64,000 nucleotides of DNA. Origin: Stenotrophomonas indicatrix. GTDB lineage: Bacteria; Pseudomonadota; Gammaproteobacteria; Xanthomonadales; Xanthomonadaceae. Of the stretch, positions 18,821-29,221 are shown in pieces; positions within the stretch are counted from its first letter, which is position 1, and every line of letters starts with the position of its first letter. The stretch covers positions 3,038,001 to 3,102,000 of the forward strand of contig NZ_PEJS01000001.1 in NCBI RefSeq assembly GCF_002750975.1, given 5' to 3'. The translations under genes and the position numbers were made by a program. A model generated the notes under the pieces. The model saw only the letters and a list, made by a program, of their open reading frames with translations, was not told where the DNA came from and did not search any database.

Positions 18821-21800
18821 GGGCAATCCCCAGCAAGTCGTACACGTTACGCATCAGGTCCAGCTCCTGGTACGGCTTGCCCAGGTAGCGCTGCACACCG
18901 ATTTCGAAGGCGCGCTGGCGGTGCTTGTCGCCGCTGCGCGAGGTGATCATCACGATCGGCACGTCCTTGTAGCGCGGGTCGGCACGCATCGCGGTGGCCA
19001 GCTCGTAACCGTCCATCCGCGGCATTTCGATGTCCAGCAGCATCAGGTCCGGCACGCGCTCTTCCAGCTGTTCCAGGGCTTCGACGCCATCGCGGGCGAC
19101 GCTCACCTCGAAGTTGTGACGCTCCAGGATGCGGCCGGTGACCTTGCGCATGGTCAGCGAATCGTCCACCACCATCACCAACGGCACCTGGCGTTCCTGG
19201 CGGGGTGCGTTGACCAGCACCGGCGCGGTCGGGTTGGCCAGGAAACGACGCACCAGCGGGGCCACGTCCAGGATCACCACCACGCGGCCATCGCCGGTGA
19301 TGGTGGCGCCGTAGATGCCCGGCACCGAGGCGATCTGCAGGCCCACCGGCTTGACCACGACTTCGCGGTTGCCCAGCACCTGATCGATCGCAACGGCGGC
19401 GCGCAGGTCGCCGGCGCGGACCAGCAGCAGCGGCACCTGGGCCTGGCCGTCGGCGCGTGCCGGGGCCTGGCCGACCAGACTGCCGAGGTCGTACAGCGGA
19501 TAGTCTTCGCCACCGTACCGGTAGCTGCTGTCGGCTGCTTCGAAGCGCTCGTGCGACAGCCGGCCAATACCACTGACCGAGGCGACCGGCACCGCGAAGG
19601 TGGTTTCGCCGATCTGCACGAACACCGCCTGGGTGACCGCCAGCGTCTGCGGCAGGCGCAGGGTGAAACGCACGCCTTGGCCACGCACCGACTGGATGTC
19701 GACCGAGCCGCCGAGCTGGCGCACTTCGTTGCCGACCACGTCCATGCCGACGCCACGGCCCGCCAGCTGGCTGACCTGGTCGGCGGTGGAGAAGCCCGAC
19801 GCGAAGATCAGGTTGTCCAGTTCCTGTTCGCTCGGCTGTGCATCGGCAGGCAGCAGGCCGCGGTCGATGGCGCGACGGCGGATCGCTTCACGATCCAGGC
19901 CAGCGCCATCATCGGCCACGTCCAGTACGATTTCCGAGCCCTCGCGGTGCAGGCGGATGGCGATTTCGCCTTCTTCCGGCTTGCCGGCGGCACGACGTTG
20001 TTCCGGCGCTTCCAGGCCATGGGCAACCGAGTTGCGCAGCATGTGCTCCAGCGGCGCGACCATGCGATCGAGCACGTTGCGGTCGAGCTCGCCGTGGGTG
20101 CCTTCCAGGGTCAGGTGAACCTGCTTGCCGGTATCCATGCCGGCCTGGCGGACCACACGGCGCAGGCGCGGCACCAGGCCGTCGAACGGCACCATGCGCG
20201 CGCGCATCAGGCCATCCTGCAGTTCCGAACTGACACGCGACTGCTGCTGCAGGAGCGAATCGTACTGGCGCGACAGATCATCCAGCACGCCCTGCAGGCC
20301 ACCCAGATCGGCGGCCGACTCGTTCAGCGCGCGGCTGAGCTGCTGCAGGGTGGAGAAACGGTCCAGTTCCAGTGGATCGAACTTCTGGTCGGCCTGGTCC
20401 TGCTCGCGCTGGTAGCGGGCCACGATCTGCGCTTCGGTTTCCAGGTCCAGGCGACGCAGCTGGTCGCGCAGACGCGCATTGGTGCGTTCCAGTTCGCCCA
20501 TCGCGCCACGGAAGGCGCCGAGCTGCTGTTCCAGGCGCGAACGATAGATCGCCACTTCACCGGCGTGGTTGACCAGGCGGTCGAGCAGGTCGGCGCGCAC
20601 ACGCACCTGTTCCTGCTGCGGACGGGCCAGCGGGTCTTCCTCGCTGGAACCTTCCACCGGCAACGGTGCCGACAACGGGGCATCGACCACGGCCACGGCC
20701 GGAGCCGCCTGCGGGGCCTGCTCCGCCACGACGACAGCACTGGCTGCAGCTGCGCTGGCAGCGGCGGTGATGTCGGTGGTGGTGCGTGCTTCAAAGGCGT
20801 CGAGCAGATCCTGTGCCGGCTCGACGATGCGATGTTCACCGGTACGGGTCAGCAGCTGGTGCAGACGGTCGAAACCGCGTTCCAGCAACTGCACATCACG
20901 ACGTTCGATCTCGGTGCGCCCGCCAGCGACTGCCTCCAGCAGCGATTCGATGCTGTGGCCGAGATCACCGATGGCATTGATGCCCGCCATGCGCGCACCG
21001 CCCTTGAGCGTATGCAGATCGCGCTGCAGACCGGCCAGGGCTTCGCGGTCCTGCGGCGCTTCGCGCAGCTCGCTGATCAGCCCATCGCAATGATCCAGCA
21101 GGTCCTTGCCTTCCTCGACGAAGATGTCGACCAGCTCGCGATCATAGATGCTGAAGTCGAGCAGGTCGGCGCTGTCTTCGGCTTCGGAGTCGGTCTGGGC
21201 TTCTTCGGTCTGGGCTTCGGGCAGGGGCGCATCCGCCGGCACCGCCGCATCGACGCTGTCGAAGGCGACAGGTTCGACCTCGACCGCCGCAGCCTCTGCC
21301 GCAACCGGCACCACGATCATGCCGCTGTCTGCCGCGGCAGCCTGGCCCGGAGCATCTTCCAGCTCGAAGAAACGCGAGGGCGAAATGGCGTCCTGCGCCG
21401 TCTCCGCGGCCCCTACGTCTTCCACCGTCGCCGGGGACGGCTGGTCGGTGCTCTCTCCTTCACCGACCGCCGCCTCCCCGCCGACGTCCGCATCCTCGGC
21501 AAAGGCTTCCGCCTCGCCAGGCGCGAGTTCGCTGGCCTGCAGGCCGAGCACGGGCCATTGCCCGTCTTCGTCCTGGCCCTGCTCCTCGTCGATCACGTGC
21601 AGGCCGGCCTCGAGCGCGGCTTCCAGCGTGACCGGGTCTGCGAAGCCCGGCACAGCCATTTCATCCTGCAGGCTGGACAGCTCGCTGTCGAGCGGCAGCG
21701 CAGCAGCATCTTCATCCACCGCCGTTTCAGGTGTGGATGGCAGCGGCGTATTCAGGTCGTTTGCGACATCCAGGACATCCGGATCGCGGTCGTCAACCGG

Positions 21801-24800
21801 CAGCGCACTGGCATCCAGATACGGCGACAGATCATCCGCCGCAGTCAGCGCGGTGTCTTCCAATACGGTGTCTTCCGATGTCGCCACTGCCTGTCCGGCT
21901 TCAATTTCCGCGGCAACGAGCGTGGAAGCAGCCACTTCCAGCGTCGACTCCGGCGCCGGGCCGTCCGGCATCGACGGCCACCCTGCATCGAAGTAGCGCG
22001 ACAGATCATCGCTGCCGGTCAATTCGGCGGACTCCAGGCCCGCATCGCTCAACGCGTCCTCGCTGACCTGCAACGCCTCCGGCACCTCGGCACCGGTGTC
22101 GCGTTCGACCTCCGGCTCGCTCTCCACCGCATGCACCGGCTCGACCATGTCGGCGTCGGCGGCATCCGCTTCTGCGACCAGCGGAAGCAGTTGGTCTTCG
22201 TCTTCATCCTCGACGTCCAGCCCGGCCATCGGCCAGCGTGCTTCCGGCAGCTCGCCGGCCAGCGCCTGCAGGCGCTGCGCCAGTTCGGCCTGCGGCGCAA
22301 TCCGCGGCTGCTCGGCCTGCAGCGCGTCCATGGTCGCGTTGATCGCCTGCGCGGTTTCGTCCAGGGCCGCCACGGCGTCATCACCCGGCACCACTTCTGC
22401 AGCCAGTGCACGCTTGATGTACGACTCGGCACCGCCAGTGACGGCGGTGATTTCCGGCACCTCGGTCATCGCGAAGGCGCCGTTCATGGTGTGCACCGCG
22501 CGCAGCAACGCATCGCTGACCGGCTGTGGCGCCTGCTGCGCCGAGCGCAACCAGCCCTGCAGCGTGGCCTGGTGGAGTTCCACCTCGGCCTCCAGGATCT
22601 CACGCAGCACGCTGTCGATGTTGGCCGGGGTACCCGGCGCTTCAACAGCGCTCTGTGCGGGGGCATCGCCATCCTGCACGGCGCTGTCCAGCGGCGCGGC
22701 AGCATCGGTTGGCGCCTCGGCCGTCGGCGCGGTGGCGCCCGGCAGCGCAACGTAGAACGTTTCTTCGCCTGCACCCACGCGATCGGCGATGGCCTGCATC
22801 GCCTGCAGGTCGACGCTGACCCGCTGGCCATCGCGCAGTGCCGCGTTCAACTGCGGCAGTGCCGTGTATGCGTGATCGACCATCGCCAGTACCGCCGGCG
22901 TGGGGGCACGGGTGCCATCGAGCACGCGGTTGAGCATGCCCTCGATCTTCCACGCGAACTCACCCAGGGTACGTGCGCCGACCAGGCGGCCACTGCCCTT
23001 CAGTGTGTGGAAAATGCGGCGGATCGGCCGCAGCCGGTCCATGTTGTCCGGTTGCATGCGCCATGCCGGCAGCAGCGTGCCGAGATTGCCCAGCTCGTCG
23101 TCGAATTCTTCCAGGAACACCTCGCGGATGTCCTGGTCGATGTTCTCGGCATCGTCGTCGAAACCCGCATCGAACCCGCCCTCGGCCACGACCGGCGGCA
23201 CGGTTTCGGTCGGCACGACGGCGGCCGGCATGGCCTGGGGATTGAAGCCGGCGGCAGCGGCATTCAGCTCTGCGAAGAACTGCGCATCGGCTTCGCTGAA
23301 GTCGATCGGCGCGATGGTATCCACATCGACCAGTGCCACGGTCGGCGCAGCAGGCACTGCCGGCAGGTCTTCGGATGCGGGCAGATCAACGGCCGGTGCG
23401 ACGTAGACTGCGGCATCGATCGCGGCGTCGCCGTCAACGGTGGAGTCGAGCCGTTCGGTGATGGCCAGGCCATCGTCGGCCTGCGCCACCGCACCTGCGT
23501 CAATGAACTCCAGCGTCGCAGGCGAGGCCTGCTCGTCGTCCAACGACAACGTTTCCATTGCCTCCAGCGACAACACGTCATCGGCGTTGTGCAGCAGGCT
23601 GCTGTCGAAACGGAACACCACATCGTCGCTCAGCGACGTGTGGCCGTCCTGCTCGGCGGCAACCGGATCGAAGGCCGGCGAAATGACCACGTCCAGCGAC
23701 GCGGCAGACGACGCCTCGTCCAACGACGTCGCCAGGAAGGCGTCATCATTGCCGTCTACGGCGCTTGCCTGCGTGTCGCCCTCTTCCGGCACCGGCGCTT
23801 CGGACAACGTCCAGGCAACAGCGTCGGATTGTTCGGCGGAGACGGGATCGAAACTGACCGGATCGAAGCTGTCGAACGTCGGCGCACGCTCGTCGCTGCG
23901 TTCGGCAGCACTCCCTGCCGGCGCGTCGAATCCACCCAGTTCCCACTGCGGCACTTCCGGCGCGGGGGCGCTGGAGGCAGCGAACAACAGGGGCGGCGGG
24001 GTGCCGTGCGGTTCGGCCGACAACGCTGGCGTACCCAGCGATCCGAACATCAGGCCGTTGTCGGCGGGCGTAGCCTCCGGCAGCGGGTCGAAGGTGAAAT
24101 CGGGCAGCGGCGCCGGCACGTCACCCGGTGCCGGCGCGGAGGCCTGCACGTCGATATCCAGCGGTTCGATCTGCAGCGGCTCGGCTGGCACGACCACAGC
24201 TTCGCGCATGACCGGCTGCACGTCTTCGGCAGCGACCACGCCGCGCTCGGGCAGCGGCCAGTAGCGCAGCGCTTCCAGGCTGCTGCGGGTGATGTCGAGG
24301 ATGTCCTCGCGACCCGGACGGCGGTCACGCAGGGCTTCCAGGTAGTACTCCAGGCTGGCCATGGCGTCGGCCAGGGTGTCCAGCTGGCGACCACTGGGCA
24401 CCCGCTGACGACCGATCAGTTCGGCTTCGATGTACTGCTGCACGCCACGCAGATAGTCTGCCGCGGTGCCCAGGTCGAGCATGCGCAATGCGCCGGAGAC
24501 ATCGCCGAGCAGGCGTGGCACGTCCTGCAGTTCGGCGTGGTTCCAGCTGGTTTCGATGAAAGCGACGAAATGTTCGCGGGCGGCGGCGAAATTGGCGATC
24601 GCCTCGTGCGCCAGCACCTCCACCGTGCGCCGGTTCTCCACCGCGCTCGGATCATCCTGGCCACTGCCACTGGCACCGAGGTGTGCGACCTGGTCATCCA
24701 GCGATGCATCGACATAGAGCAGCGCACCGGCGATATCCAGCAGCATGTCTTCGTCGATCTGCTGGCGGCCCTCGACAACCCCGCGCAGCGCGTCGCGCTG

Positions 24801-25490
24801 CTGCACGACCACGCCCCGCGCAGCGCCCAGGCCGAGCATGCCCAGCGTATCGGCCACCGAACCCAGCTTGGTCACCTGCTCCTGCAGCTGCTGCGGCGAA
24901 CCGTCGGTACGCAGGTGCAGGTCCAGCGCGTCCTTGACCTGCAGCAGTTCTTCCTTGACCGCGTTGCCAACGGTGTCCAGCAGCTCGCGGTTGCGGCCGC
25001 TGAGGCTGCCGCGTGCATGGTCCAGTTCCGCTTCGGTGGCGGTCACCGAATCGGGCGCGAACGCGAACAGCACGCTGTCGTTGATCAGCGCTTCGCCACG
25101 GGCGGCGCGGATCTCGTTGAGCAGCGGCTGCAGCACGATCGGGATGTCACGGTGTCCGTTCTGCAGGCGCTCCAGGTAATCGGGCAGCAGCACGCTGCCG
25201 CGCATCAGGGTGGCACAGGCCTCGTCGCGCTCGGCGACCTCGCCCTTGCCGACGGCGATGGCGAGCTGTTCCAGTTCCTCGGCCACCATCGCCGGTGCAT
25301 ACAGTTCGACCATGCGCAGCGTGCCCTGCACCTGGTGCAGGTAGCCGGCGCAGATGCGCATGCGGCTGCTGTCGGCCGGATCTTCGGCGAAGTACTCGAC
25401 CTCGTTGCGCACCAGGCGCAGGGTCTCGTCCAGCTCGGGCTTGACCCAGCCCAGGGCTGCGTGGCTCATCGCATCGCGCAGGCTGCTCAT
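18807..25490 (-). CDS. chpA: ChpA hybrid chemosensory histidine kinase of the Pil-Chp system
   Basis: A giant 2227-residue CheA-type kinase controlling type IV pilus twitching. From the N terminus: a FimL-like region with a degenerate Hpt (YLHQVQG, about residue 52); acidic low-complexity linkers; Hpt domains with FHTLKGSGR (about 827), VHTMNGAF (about 998) and LHTLKGGAR (about 1490). Then come a dimerisation region, a HATPase domain (HMLRNSVAHG about 1817, GRGVGMDVVG about 1910), a CheW domain (about 1945-2080) and a receiver with LLDIEMPRMDG (about 2150). ATG 25490 has GGAG upstream. The multi-Hpt plan matches Pseudomonas ChpA with fewer evident Hpt modules. The glutamate/aspartate-rich linkers vary quickly between strains. 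Confidence 0.95.
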   Translation of the reverse strand: MSSLRDAMSHAALGWVKPELDETLRLVRNEVEYFAEDPADSSRMRICAGYLHQVQGTLRMVELYAPAMVAEELEQLAIAVGKGEVAERDEACATLMRGSVLLPDYLERLQNGHRDIPIVLQPLLNEIRAARGEALINDSVLFAFAPDSVTATEAELDHARGSLSGRNRELLDTVGNAVKEELLQVKDALDLHLRTDGSPQQLQEQVTKLGSVADTLGMLGLGAARGVVVQQRDALRGVVEGRQQIDEDMLLDIAGALLYVDASLDDQVAHLGASGSGQDDPSAVENRRTVEVLAHEAIANFAAAREHFVAFIETSWNHAELQDVPRLLGDVSGALRMLDLGTAADYLRGVQQYIEAELIGRQRVPSGRQLDTLADAMASLEYYLEALRDRRPGREDILDITRSSLEALRYWPLPERGVVAAEDVQPVMREAVVVPAEPLQIEPLDIDVQASAPAPGDVPAPLPDFTFDPLPEATPADNGLMFGSLGTPALSAEPHGTPPPLLFAASSAPAPEVPQWELGGFDAPAGSAAERSDERAPTFDSFDPVSFDPVSAEQSDAVAWTLSEAPVPEEGDTQASAVDGNDDAFLATSLDEASSAASLDVVISPAFDPVAAEQDGHTSLSDDVVFRFDSSLLHNADDVLSLEAMETLSLDDEQASPATLEFIDAGAVAQADDGLAITERLDSTVDGDAAIDAAVYVAPAVDLPASEDLPAVPAAPTVALVDVDTIAPIDFSEADAQFFAELNAAAAGFNPQAMPAAVVPTETVPPVVAEGGFDAGFDDDAENIDQDIREVFLEEFDDELGNLGTLLPAWRMQPDNMDRLRPIRRIFHTLKGSGRLVGARTLGEFAWKIEGMLNRVLDGTRAPTPAVLAMVDHAYTALPQLNAALRDGQRVSVDLQAMQAIADRVGAGEETFYVALPGATAPTAEAPTDAAAPLDSAVQDGDAPAQSAVEAPGTPANIDSVLREILEAEVELHQATLQGWLRSAQQAPQPVSDALLRAVHTMNGAFAMTEVPEITAVTGGAESYIKRALAAEVVPGDDAVAALDETAQAINATMDALQAEQPRIAPQAELAQRLQALAGELPEARWPMAGLDVEDEDEDQLLPLVAEADAADADMVEPVHAVESEPEVERDTGAEVPEALQVSEDALSDAGLESAELTGSDDLSRYFDAGWPSMPDGPAPESTLEVAASTLVAAEIEAGQAVATSEDTVLEDTALTAADDLSPYLDASALPVDDRDPDVLDVANDLNTPLPSTPETAVDEDAAALPLDSELSSLQDEMAVPGFADPVTLEAALEAGLHVIDEEQGQDEDGQWPVLGLQASELAPGEAEAFAEDADVGGEAAVGEGESTDQPSPATVEDVGAAETAQDAISPSRFFELEDAPGQAAAADSGMIVVPVAAEAAAVEVEPVAFDSVDAAVPADAPLPEAQTEEAQTDSEAEDSADLLDFSIYDRELVDIFVEEGKDLLDHCDGLISELREAPQDREALAGLQRDLHTLKGGARMAGINAIGDLGHSIESLLEAVAGGRTEIERRDVQLLERGFDRLHQLLTRTGEHRIVEPAQDLLDAFEARTTTDITAAASAAAASAVVVAEQAPQAAPAVAVVDAPLSAPLPVEGSSEEDPLARPQQEQVRVRADLLDRLVNHAGEVAIYRSRLEQQLGAFRGAMGELERTNARLRDQLRRLDLETEAQIVARYQREQDQADQKFDPLELDRFSTLQQLSRALNESAADLGGLQGVLDDLSRQYDSLLQQQSRVSSELQDGLMRARMVPFDGLVPRLRRVVRQAGMDTGKQVHLTLEGTHGELDRNVLDRMVAPLEHMLRNSVAHGLEAPEQRRAAGKPEEGEIAIRLHREGSEIVLDVADDGAGLDREAIRRRAIDRGLLPADAQPSEQELDNLIFASGFSTADQVSQLAGRGVGMDVVGNEVRQLGGSVDIQSVRGQGVRFTLRLPQTLAVTQAVFVQIGETTFAVPVASVSGIGRLSHERFEAADSSYRYGGEDYPLYDLGSLVGQAPARADGQAQVPLLLVRAGDLRAAVAIDQVLGNREVVVKPVGLQIASVPGIYGATITGDGRVVVILDVAPLVRRFLANPTAPVLVNAPRQERQVPLVMVVDDSLTMRKVTGRILERHNFEVSVARDGVEALEQLEERVPDLMLLDIEMPRMDGYELATAMRADPRYKDVPIVMITSRSGDKHRQRAFEIGVQRYLGKPYQELDLMRNVYDLLGIARVRE

Positions 25491-25590
25491 GGATGCGCTC
25501 CGGTCGCCGCCGCGCGACGGTCGCGCGGATCCTGGCGTGGGGAATGGAAATGCTTCATCGACTGGTTCCTTGCTCGCCGCCCTGCCCGTG

Positions 25591-27627
25591 TCACGCCGGC
25601 AGCTTGAAGTCGGCGACCGAACGACGCAGGTCGGCCGCCAGCTGCGCCAGGTGACCGATCGACTCGGCGGTCTGCCCGGCACCCTGCGAGGTCTGGCCGG
25701 TGATCTGGCGGATCACGCCCATCGTGCGGGTGATGTCCGACGCCGCCGACGACTGCTGCTGGGCGGCGATGGAGATGTTCTTGATGAGGGTATTGAGTGC
25801 GTTGGACACGCGCTCGATTTCGGTCAGCGCGGTGCCGGCGTCCTCGGCCAGGCGTGCACCGGACACCACTTCGGCGGTGGTCTGTTCCATCGAGGTGACC
25901 GCTTCGTTGGTGTCGGCCTGGATGGCCTGCACCAGGTTCTCGATACGTCGGGTCGCACCGGAGGTGCGCTCTGCCAGGCGCTGCACTTCGTCGGCCACGA
26001 CCGCGAAACCACGACCGGCTTCACCGGCCGAAGCCGCCTGCACGGCCGCGTTCAATGCCAGGATGTTGGTCTGCTCGGAAATGTCGTTGATCAGTTCCAC
26101 GATCGAGCCGATCTCCTGCGAAGATTCGCCCAGGCGCTTGATGCGCTTGGAGGTCTCCTGGATCTGGTCGCGGATCTGGTCCATGCCCTGGATGGTCTCG
26201 CGGACCACGCCGGCACCTTCGGCGGCGATCACCACCGAACGCTGTGCCACGTCGGCCGACTCGGCCGAGTTGCGCGATACCTGTTCGATGCTGGCGGCGA
26301 TTTCGCCGATCCGGTCCGACGCCGAGGTGATCTGGTTGGCCTGGTGGCCGGCCGCTTCGGCCAGCTGCATCGCGGTGGCCTGCGTTTCCTGGGTCGACAG
26401 CGCGACCTTGGCCGAGGTGTCGTTGATGGTGGTCACCAGGTGGCGCAGTTCATCCACCGCGTAGTTGATGGCGTCCGCGATCGCGCCGGTCATGTCCTCG
26501 GTCACCGAGGCTTTCACGGTCAGATCGCCCTCACCGAGCGAGGAGATTTCGTCCAGCAGCCGCATGATCGCCTGCTGGTTGCGGCTGTTGAACTCCACCT
26601 GGGTCTGGTAGCGCAGTTCCTGCTCGCGCGAGCGGCTGCGCACGTTGGTGGAGACGAAACCGATGATCGCGATCAGCGACAGCGCACCGGACACCACGCC
26701 GATCCAGAAATTCGGGAACAGGCGGGTGTCGGACACCGAACCGAACGAGGAGAAGGCTTCGAACAGCTTGCGGCTGTCGGTCAGCATCTTCGCCGAACCC
26801 TGGCCCAGTGCGGAGGCAGCGGACTGCGCGGCGAACAGCTGGCGCGAGCTGGCCAGGATCGCGTCGGCGTCCTGCTTCATCGCCTGCCACTTCTGCTGCG
26901 ACTGCTCCAGCGCAGCGACGGCGGCAGCGCCGCGCACGGCGGTGATGCCCAGGTCCTCGTTGCCATTGCGCAGCGCGTCGAGCACCTGCGAGAACACGGT
27001 GATGTCGCGGGCCAGCGCGTCACCGGCAGCGGCCGCAGCCGTGCCGCCGGCGCGGATTTCAGTCACGCGACGCGCCATCGAACCGGCGACCACCACCTGC
27101 TGCAGGGCGCTGTAGACCTGCGACGCCGGGGCGCCGGAGGCGGACATCGCACGCACCAGTTCGTTCAACTGGGCCTGCAGGCCCGGCACCGCACCGGAGA
27201 AGTTGTTGGCGTTGCCGGCCAAGGCCAGCACTGCCGGTTCACTGGCCACCAGCTGGCCTGCCTGCTTGCCCAGCGGCGCCCAGGTGTCGGCCAGGGTCGA
27301 GATCGCCCCGGACACGCCCGGCTCGTTGCCGTAGCGGCCCTGCAGGGTCGACACGTTCTGTTCGATCGCGTTGCGGGTGGCCTTGAAGGCGGTGAAGGCC
27401 TGCGCGTTGCCGCCGACCGCGTCACGGCCCTGGTTGGCCAGCTGCTGCGACAGCACCTGCAGGTCCGCGGCCTTGGAACCGGCATCGGCCAGGCGGCTGC
27501 CCTGCCAGGTGGACACGCCGGTGTTCACACCGAACAGGATCATCGACAGGGCCAGCAGCGCCAGCCAGAGGTTGCTGCCGCCCAGCCGCAGCTTGCCGGA
27601 CTTGGTGGCATCCGAAGCAGTACTCAT
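25591..27627 (-). CDS. pilJ: PilJ, methyl-accepting chemotaxis protein of the twitching system
   Basis: A 678-residue inner-membrane receptor. Transmembrane helix 1 (about residues 20-41) and helix 2 (about 308-328) bracket a periplasmic helical sensor (PilJ-type). A HAMP region and a cytoplasmic signalling hairpin follow, its tip reading [20 protein letters not shown]. The C terminus lacks the NWETF-type methyltransferase tether. In the Pil-Chp pathway it passes pilus-retraction or surface signals to ChpA through CheW-like PilI. ATG 27627 is preceded by GAGGT. It lies 41 bp after pilI and 100 bp before chpA. No pilK methyltransferase gene lies between pilJ and chpA, unlike in Pseudomonas. 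Confidence 0.95.
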   Translation of the reverse strand: MSTASDATKSGKLRLGGSNLWLALLALSMILFGVNTGVSTWQGSRLADAGSKAADLQVLSQQLANQGRDAVGGNAQAFTAFKATRNAIEQNVSTLQGRYGNEPGVSGAISTLADTWAPLGKQAGQLVASEPAVLALAGNANNFSGAVPGLQAQLNELVRAMSASGAPASQVYSALQQVVVAGSMARRVTEIRAGGTAAAAAGDALARDITVFSQVLDALRNGNEDLGITAVRGAAAVAALEQSQQKWQAMKQDADAILASSRQLFAAQSAASALGQGSAKMLTDSRKLFEAFSSFGSVSDTRLFPNFWIGVVSGALSLIAIIGFVSTNVRSRSREQELRYQTQVEFNSRNQQAIMRLLDEISSLGEGDLTVKASVTEDMTGAIADAINYAVDELRHLVTTINDTSAKVALSTQETQATAMQLAEAAGHQANQITSASDRIGEIAASIEQVSRNSAESADVAQRSVVIAAEGAGVVRETIQGMDQIRDQIQETSKRIKRLGESSQEIGSIVELINDISEQTNILALNAAVQAASAGEAGRGFAVVADEVQRLAERTSGATRRIENLVQAIQADTNEAVTSMEQTTAEVVSGARLAEDAGTALTEIERVSNALNTLIKNISIAAQQQSSAASDITRTMGVIRQITGQTSQGAGQTAESIGHLAQLAADLRRSVADFKLPA

Positions 27628-27668
27628 CGTTCAACCTCGATTTTCAATGCAGGGGGCGATGCCCGGCC

Positions 27669-28199
27669 TCAGGCCGCGGCTTGCCGGAATTCAGGGGTAC
27701 GCGACAGCAGCGAGAGCGAGAACACGCCCCAATCGTTGCCATCGGCATGGAAAGCGCGATCGACGAAGTGGCCGTAGCGTCCCTCGGCCAGTGAACCGGC
27801 CTCGATCTGCTGGGTCAGCTCGAAGCTGCGCTGGCCGAACAGTTCATCGATGGTCAGGGCGACGTCGCCACCGGCCTGGCGCATGATCAGAACGCGCTGG
27901 CCTTCCTGCTGGACGGTGCGCGCTCCTTCCAGGAAGTACTTCAGGTCGACCACCGGGAACAGGTTGCCGCGCAGGTTGCCCACGCCCAGCAGCCACGGCT
28001 GCGCGCATGGCACCGGGGTCACCGGCGGCATCGGCACGATCTCCACCACTTCGCGGAAATCGGACACCAGCCGACGCTGGCCAACACGGAAACCGACGCC
28101 ACGCCACAGGTCCTGGGCGAACTGCCGCCCGGGCAGCTGCACCGCGTGGGCAAGGCTGCGCCGTTCGTAGGCTTCAAGAATGTCGAAGGGCGAGCGCAT
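27669..28199 (-). CDS. pilI: PilI, CheW-like adaptor for type IV pilus control
   Basis: A 176-residue CheW-domain protein. The pattern FRVGQRRLVSDFREVVEIVP (about residues 36-55) and LLGVGNLRGNLFPVVDLKYFL (about 70-90, shown here as family landmarks) marks the adaptor fold. The protein links the PilJ receptor to the ChpA kinase at the pole. The start overlaps the pilH stop by one base (TGATG), so the two are co-translated. Length and position match the pilGHIJ order of Pseudomonas. Its C terminus carries TPEFRQAAA. Confidence 0.92.
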   Translation of the reverse strand: MRSPFDILEAYERRSLAHAVQLPGRQFAQDLWRGVGFRVGQRRLVSDFREVVEIVPMPPVTPVPCAQPWLLGVGNLRGNLFPVVDLKYFLEGARTVQQEGQRVLIMRQAGGDVALTIDELFGQRSFELTQQIEAGSLAEGRYGHFVDRAFHADGNDWGVFSLSLLSRTPEFRQAAA

Positions 28200-28561
28200 C
28201 AGGCCACCAGCTCGTTGATCCGGGCGATGAGTTCTTCCTCGCGCGGCGGCTTGACGATGTAATCGGCGGCGCCTTGGCGCAGCCCCCAGGCCTTGTCGGT
28301 TTCCATCGCCTTGGTGCTGACGATGATGACCGGGATGTGCTTGATCGCTGCGTCGCGGGCCATCGCCCGGGTCGCCTGGAAACCGCTCATGCCCGGCAGC
28401 ACCACGTCCATCAGGACCAGCTGCGGCACCTGGTCGCGGACCAGCTGCAGGCCATCTTCGGCATTGTCCGCTTCCAGCACCTCATGGCCGGCACGGCGCA
28501 GCCATTGGGTGAACACCGCGCGGTCGGTCGGTGAATCCTCGATCAGGACGATACGAGCCAT
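28199..28561 (-). CDS. pilH: PilH response regulator
   Basis: A 120-residue single receiver domain. The acidic pocket is seen in VLIEDSPTD, the phospho-acceptor aspartate in LVLMDVVLPGMSG (about residue 52), the switch Ser in VIIVSTKAM and the lysine in YIVKPPRE (about 104). In twitching motility PilH opposes PilG or acts as a phosphate sink after ChpA phosphorylation. There is no output domain. Spacing to pilG upstream is 18 bp, and it overlaps pilI by one base. Confidence 0.93.
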   Translation of the reverse strand: MARIVLIEDSPTDRAVFTQWLRRAGHEVLEADNAEDGLQLVRDQVPQLVLMDVVLPGMSGFQATRAMARDAAIKHIPVIIVSTKAMETDKAWGLRQGAADYIVKPPREEELIARINELVA

Positions 28562-28579
28562 TGTGCCTTTCCCCCCTGG

Positions 28580-28981
28580 TCAGGCGTTGACGTACGTGCG
28601 GATGGCACCCAGCAGTTCTTCGCGCGTGAATGGCTTAGTCAGGTATTGCTCCGAGCCGACGATGCGCCCCCGCGCCTTGTCGAACAGACCATCCTTGGAC
28701 GACAGCATGATCACCGGGGTCGCCTTGAACAGCTGGTTACCCTTGATCAGTGCGCAGGTCTGGTAGCCATCCAGGCGCGGCATCATGATGTCGACGAAGA
28801 TGATCTGCGGCTGCTGGTCGGCAATCTTGGCCAGGGCCTCGAAACCGTCCGTCGCGGTCACTACTTCGCAGCCTTCGCGCTTCAGCAGTGTTTCCGCAGT
28901 CCTGCGGATGGTCTTCGAGTCATCGATGACCATCACCCGGAGTCCTGCGAGCTCCCCGCCCGCAGTCGTGTTTTCAGTCAT
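28580..28981 (-). CDS. pilG: PilG response regulator
   Basis: A 133-residue single receiver domain, almost superimposable on Pseudomonas PilG. It contains VMVIDDSKTIRRTAE, the acceptor Asp in FVDIMMPRLDGYQTC, MLSSKDGLFDKARGRIVGS and the conserved lysine in YLTKPFTREEL. Phospho-PilG promotes pilus extension and, in Pseudomonas, raises cAMP. The ATG at 28981 is preferred because GGGGA sits 6 bases upstream; the ATG at 28987 would touch the ribosome site directly. It is the first gene of the operon and is divergent from gshB across 240 bp. Confidence 0.94.
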   Translation of the reverse strand: MTENTTAGGELAGLRVMVIDDSKTIRRTAETLLKREGCEVVTATDGFEALAKIADQQPQIIFVDIMMPRLDGYQTCALIKGNQLFKATPVIMLSSKDGLFDKARGRIVGSEQYLTKPFTREELLGAIRTYVNA

Positions 28982-29221
28982 TGCCATTCCCCAAGCGCAC
29001 GGCCCAATCTTTGGCGGGAGCCGCTGCGAAAGCGTATCTATATCGCACTTCCCGCGCCCGCTTCAAGGGCGGTCCGTGGCGCGGGGCGTGGCGCCGGGCT
29101 GAACGTGACCGGATTGGCAATCACTGCGCAGCCCGGCAAGGGACGCTGCGTTGCACATCGCCGGGGAGGCGCACGGCCGGCGTTGCCGCTACCATCAACG
29201 CCTTGCCTGACAGGTGCACCC

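Noticed and set aside
18624..25607. A 2327-codon open frame on the plus strand opposite chpA
   Set aside because: It is antisense to chpA, which has clear Hpt, kinase, CheW and receiver motifs. High GC makes long antisense frames open by chance; the translated sequence is His/Gln/Arg-rich without domains.
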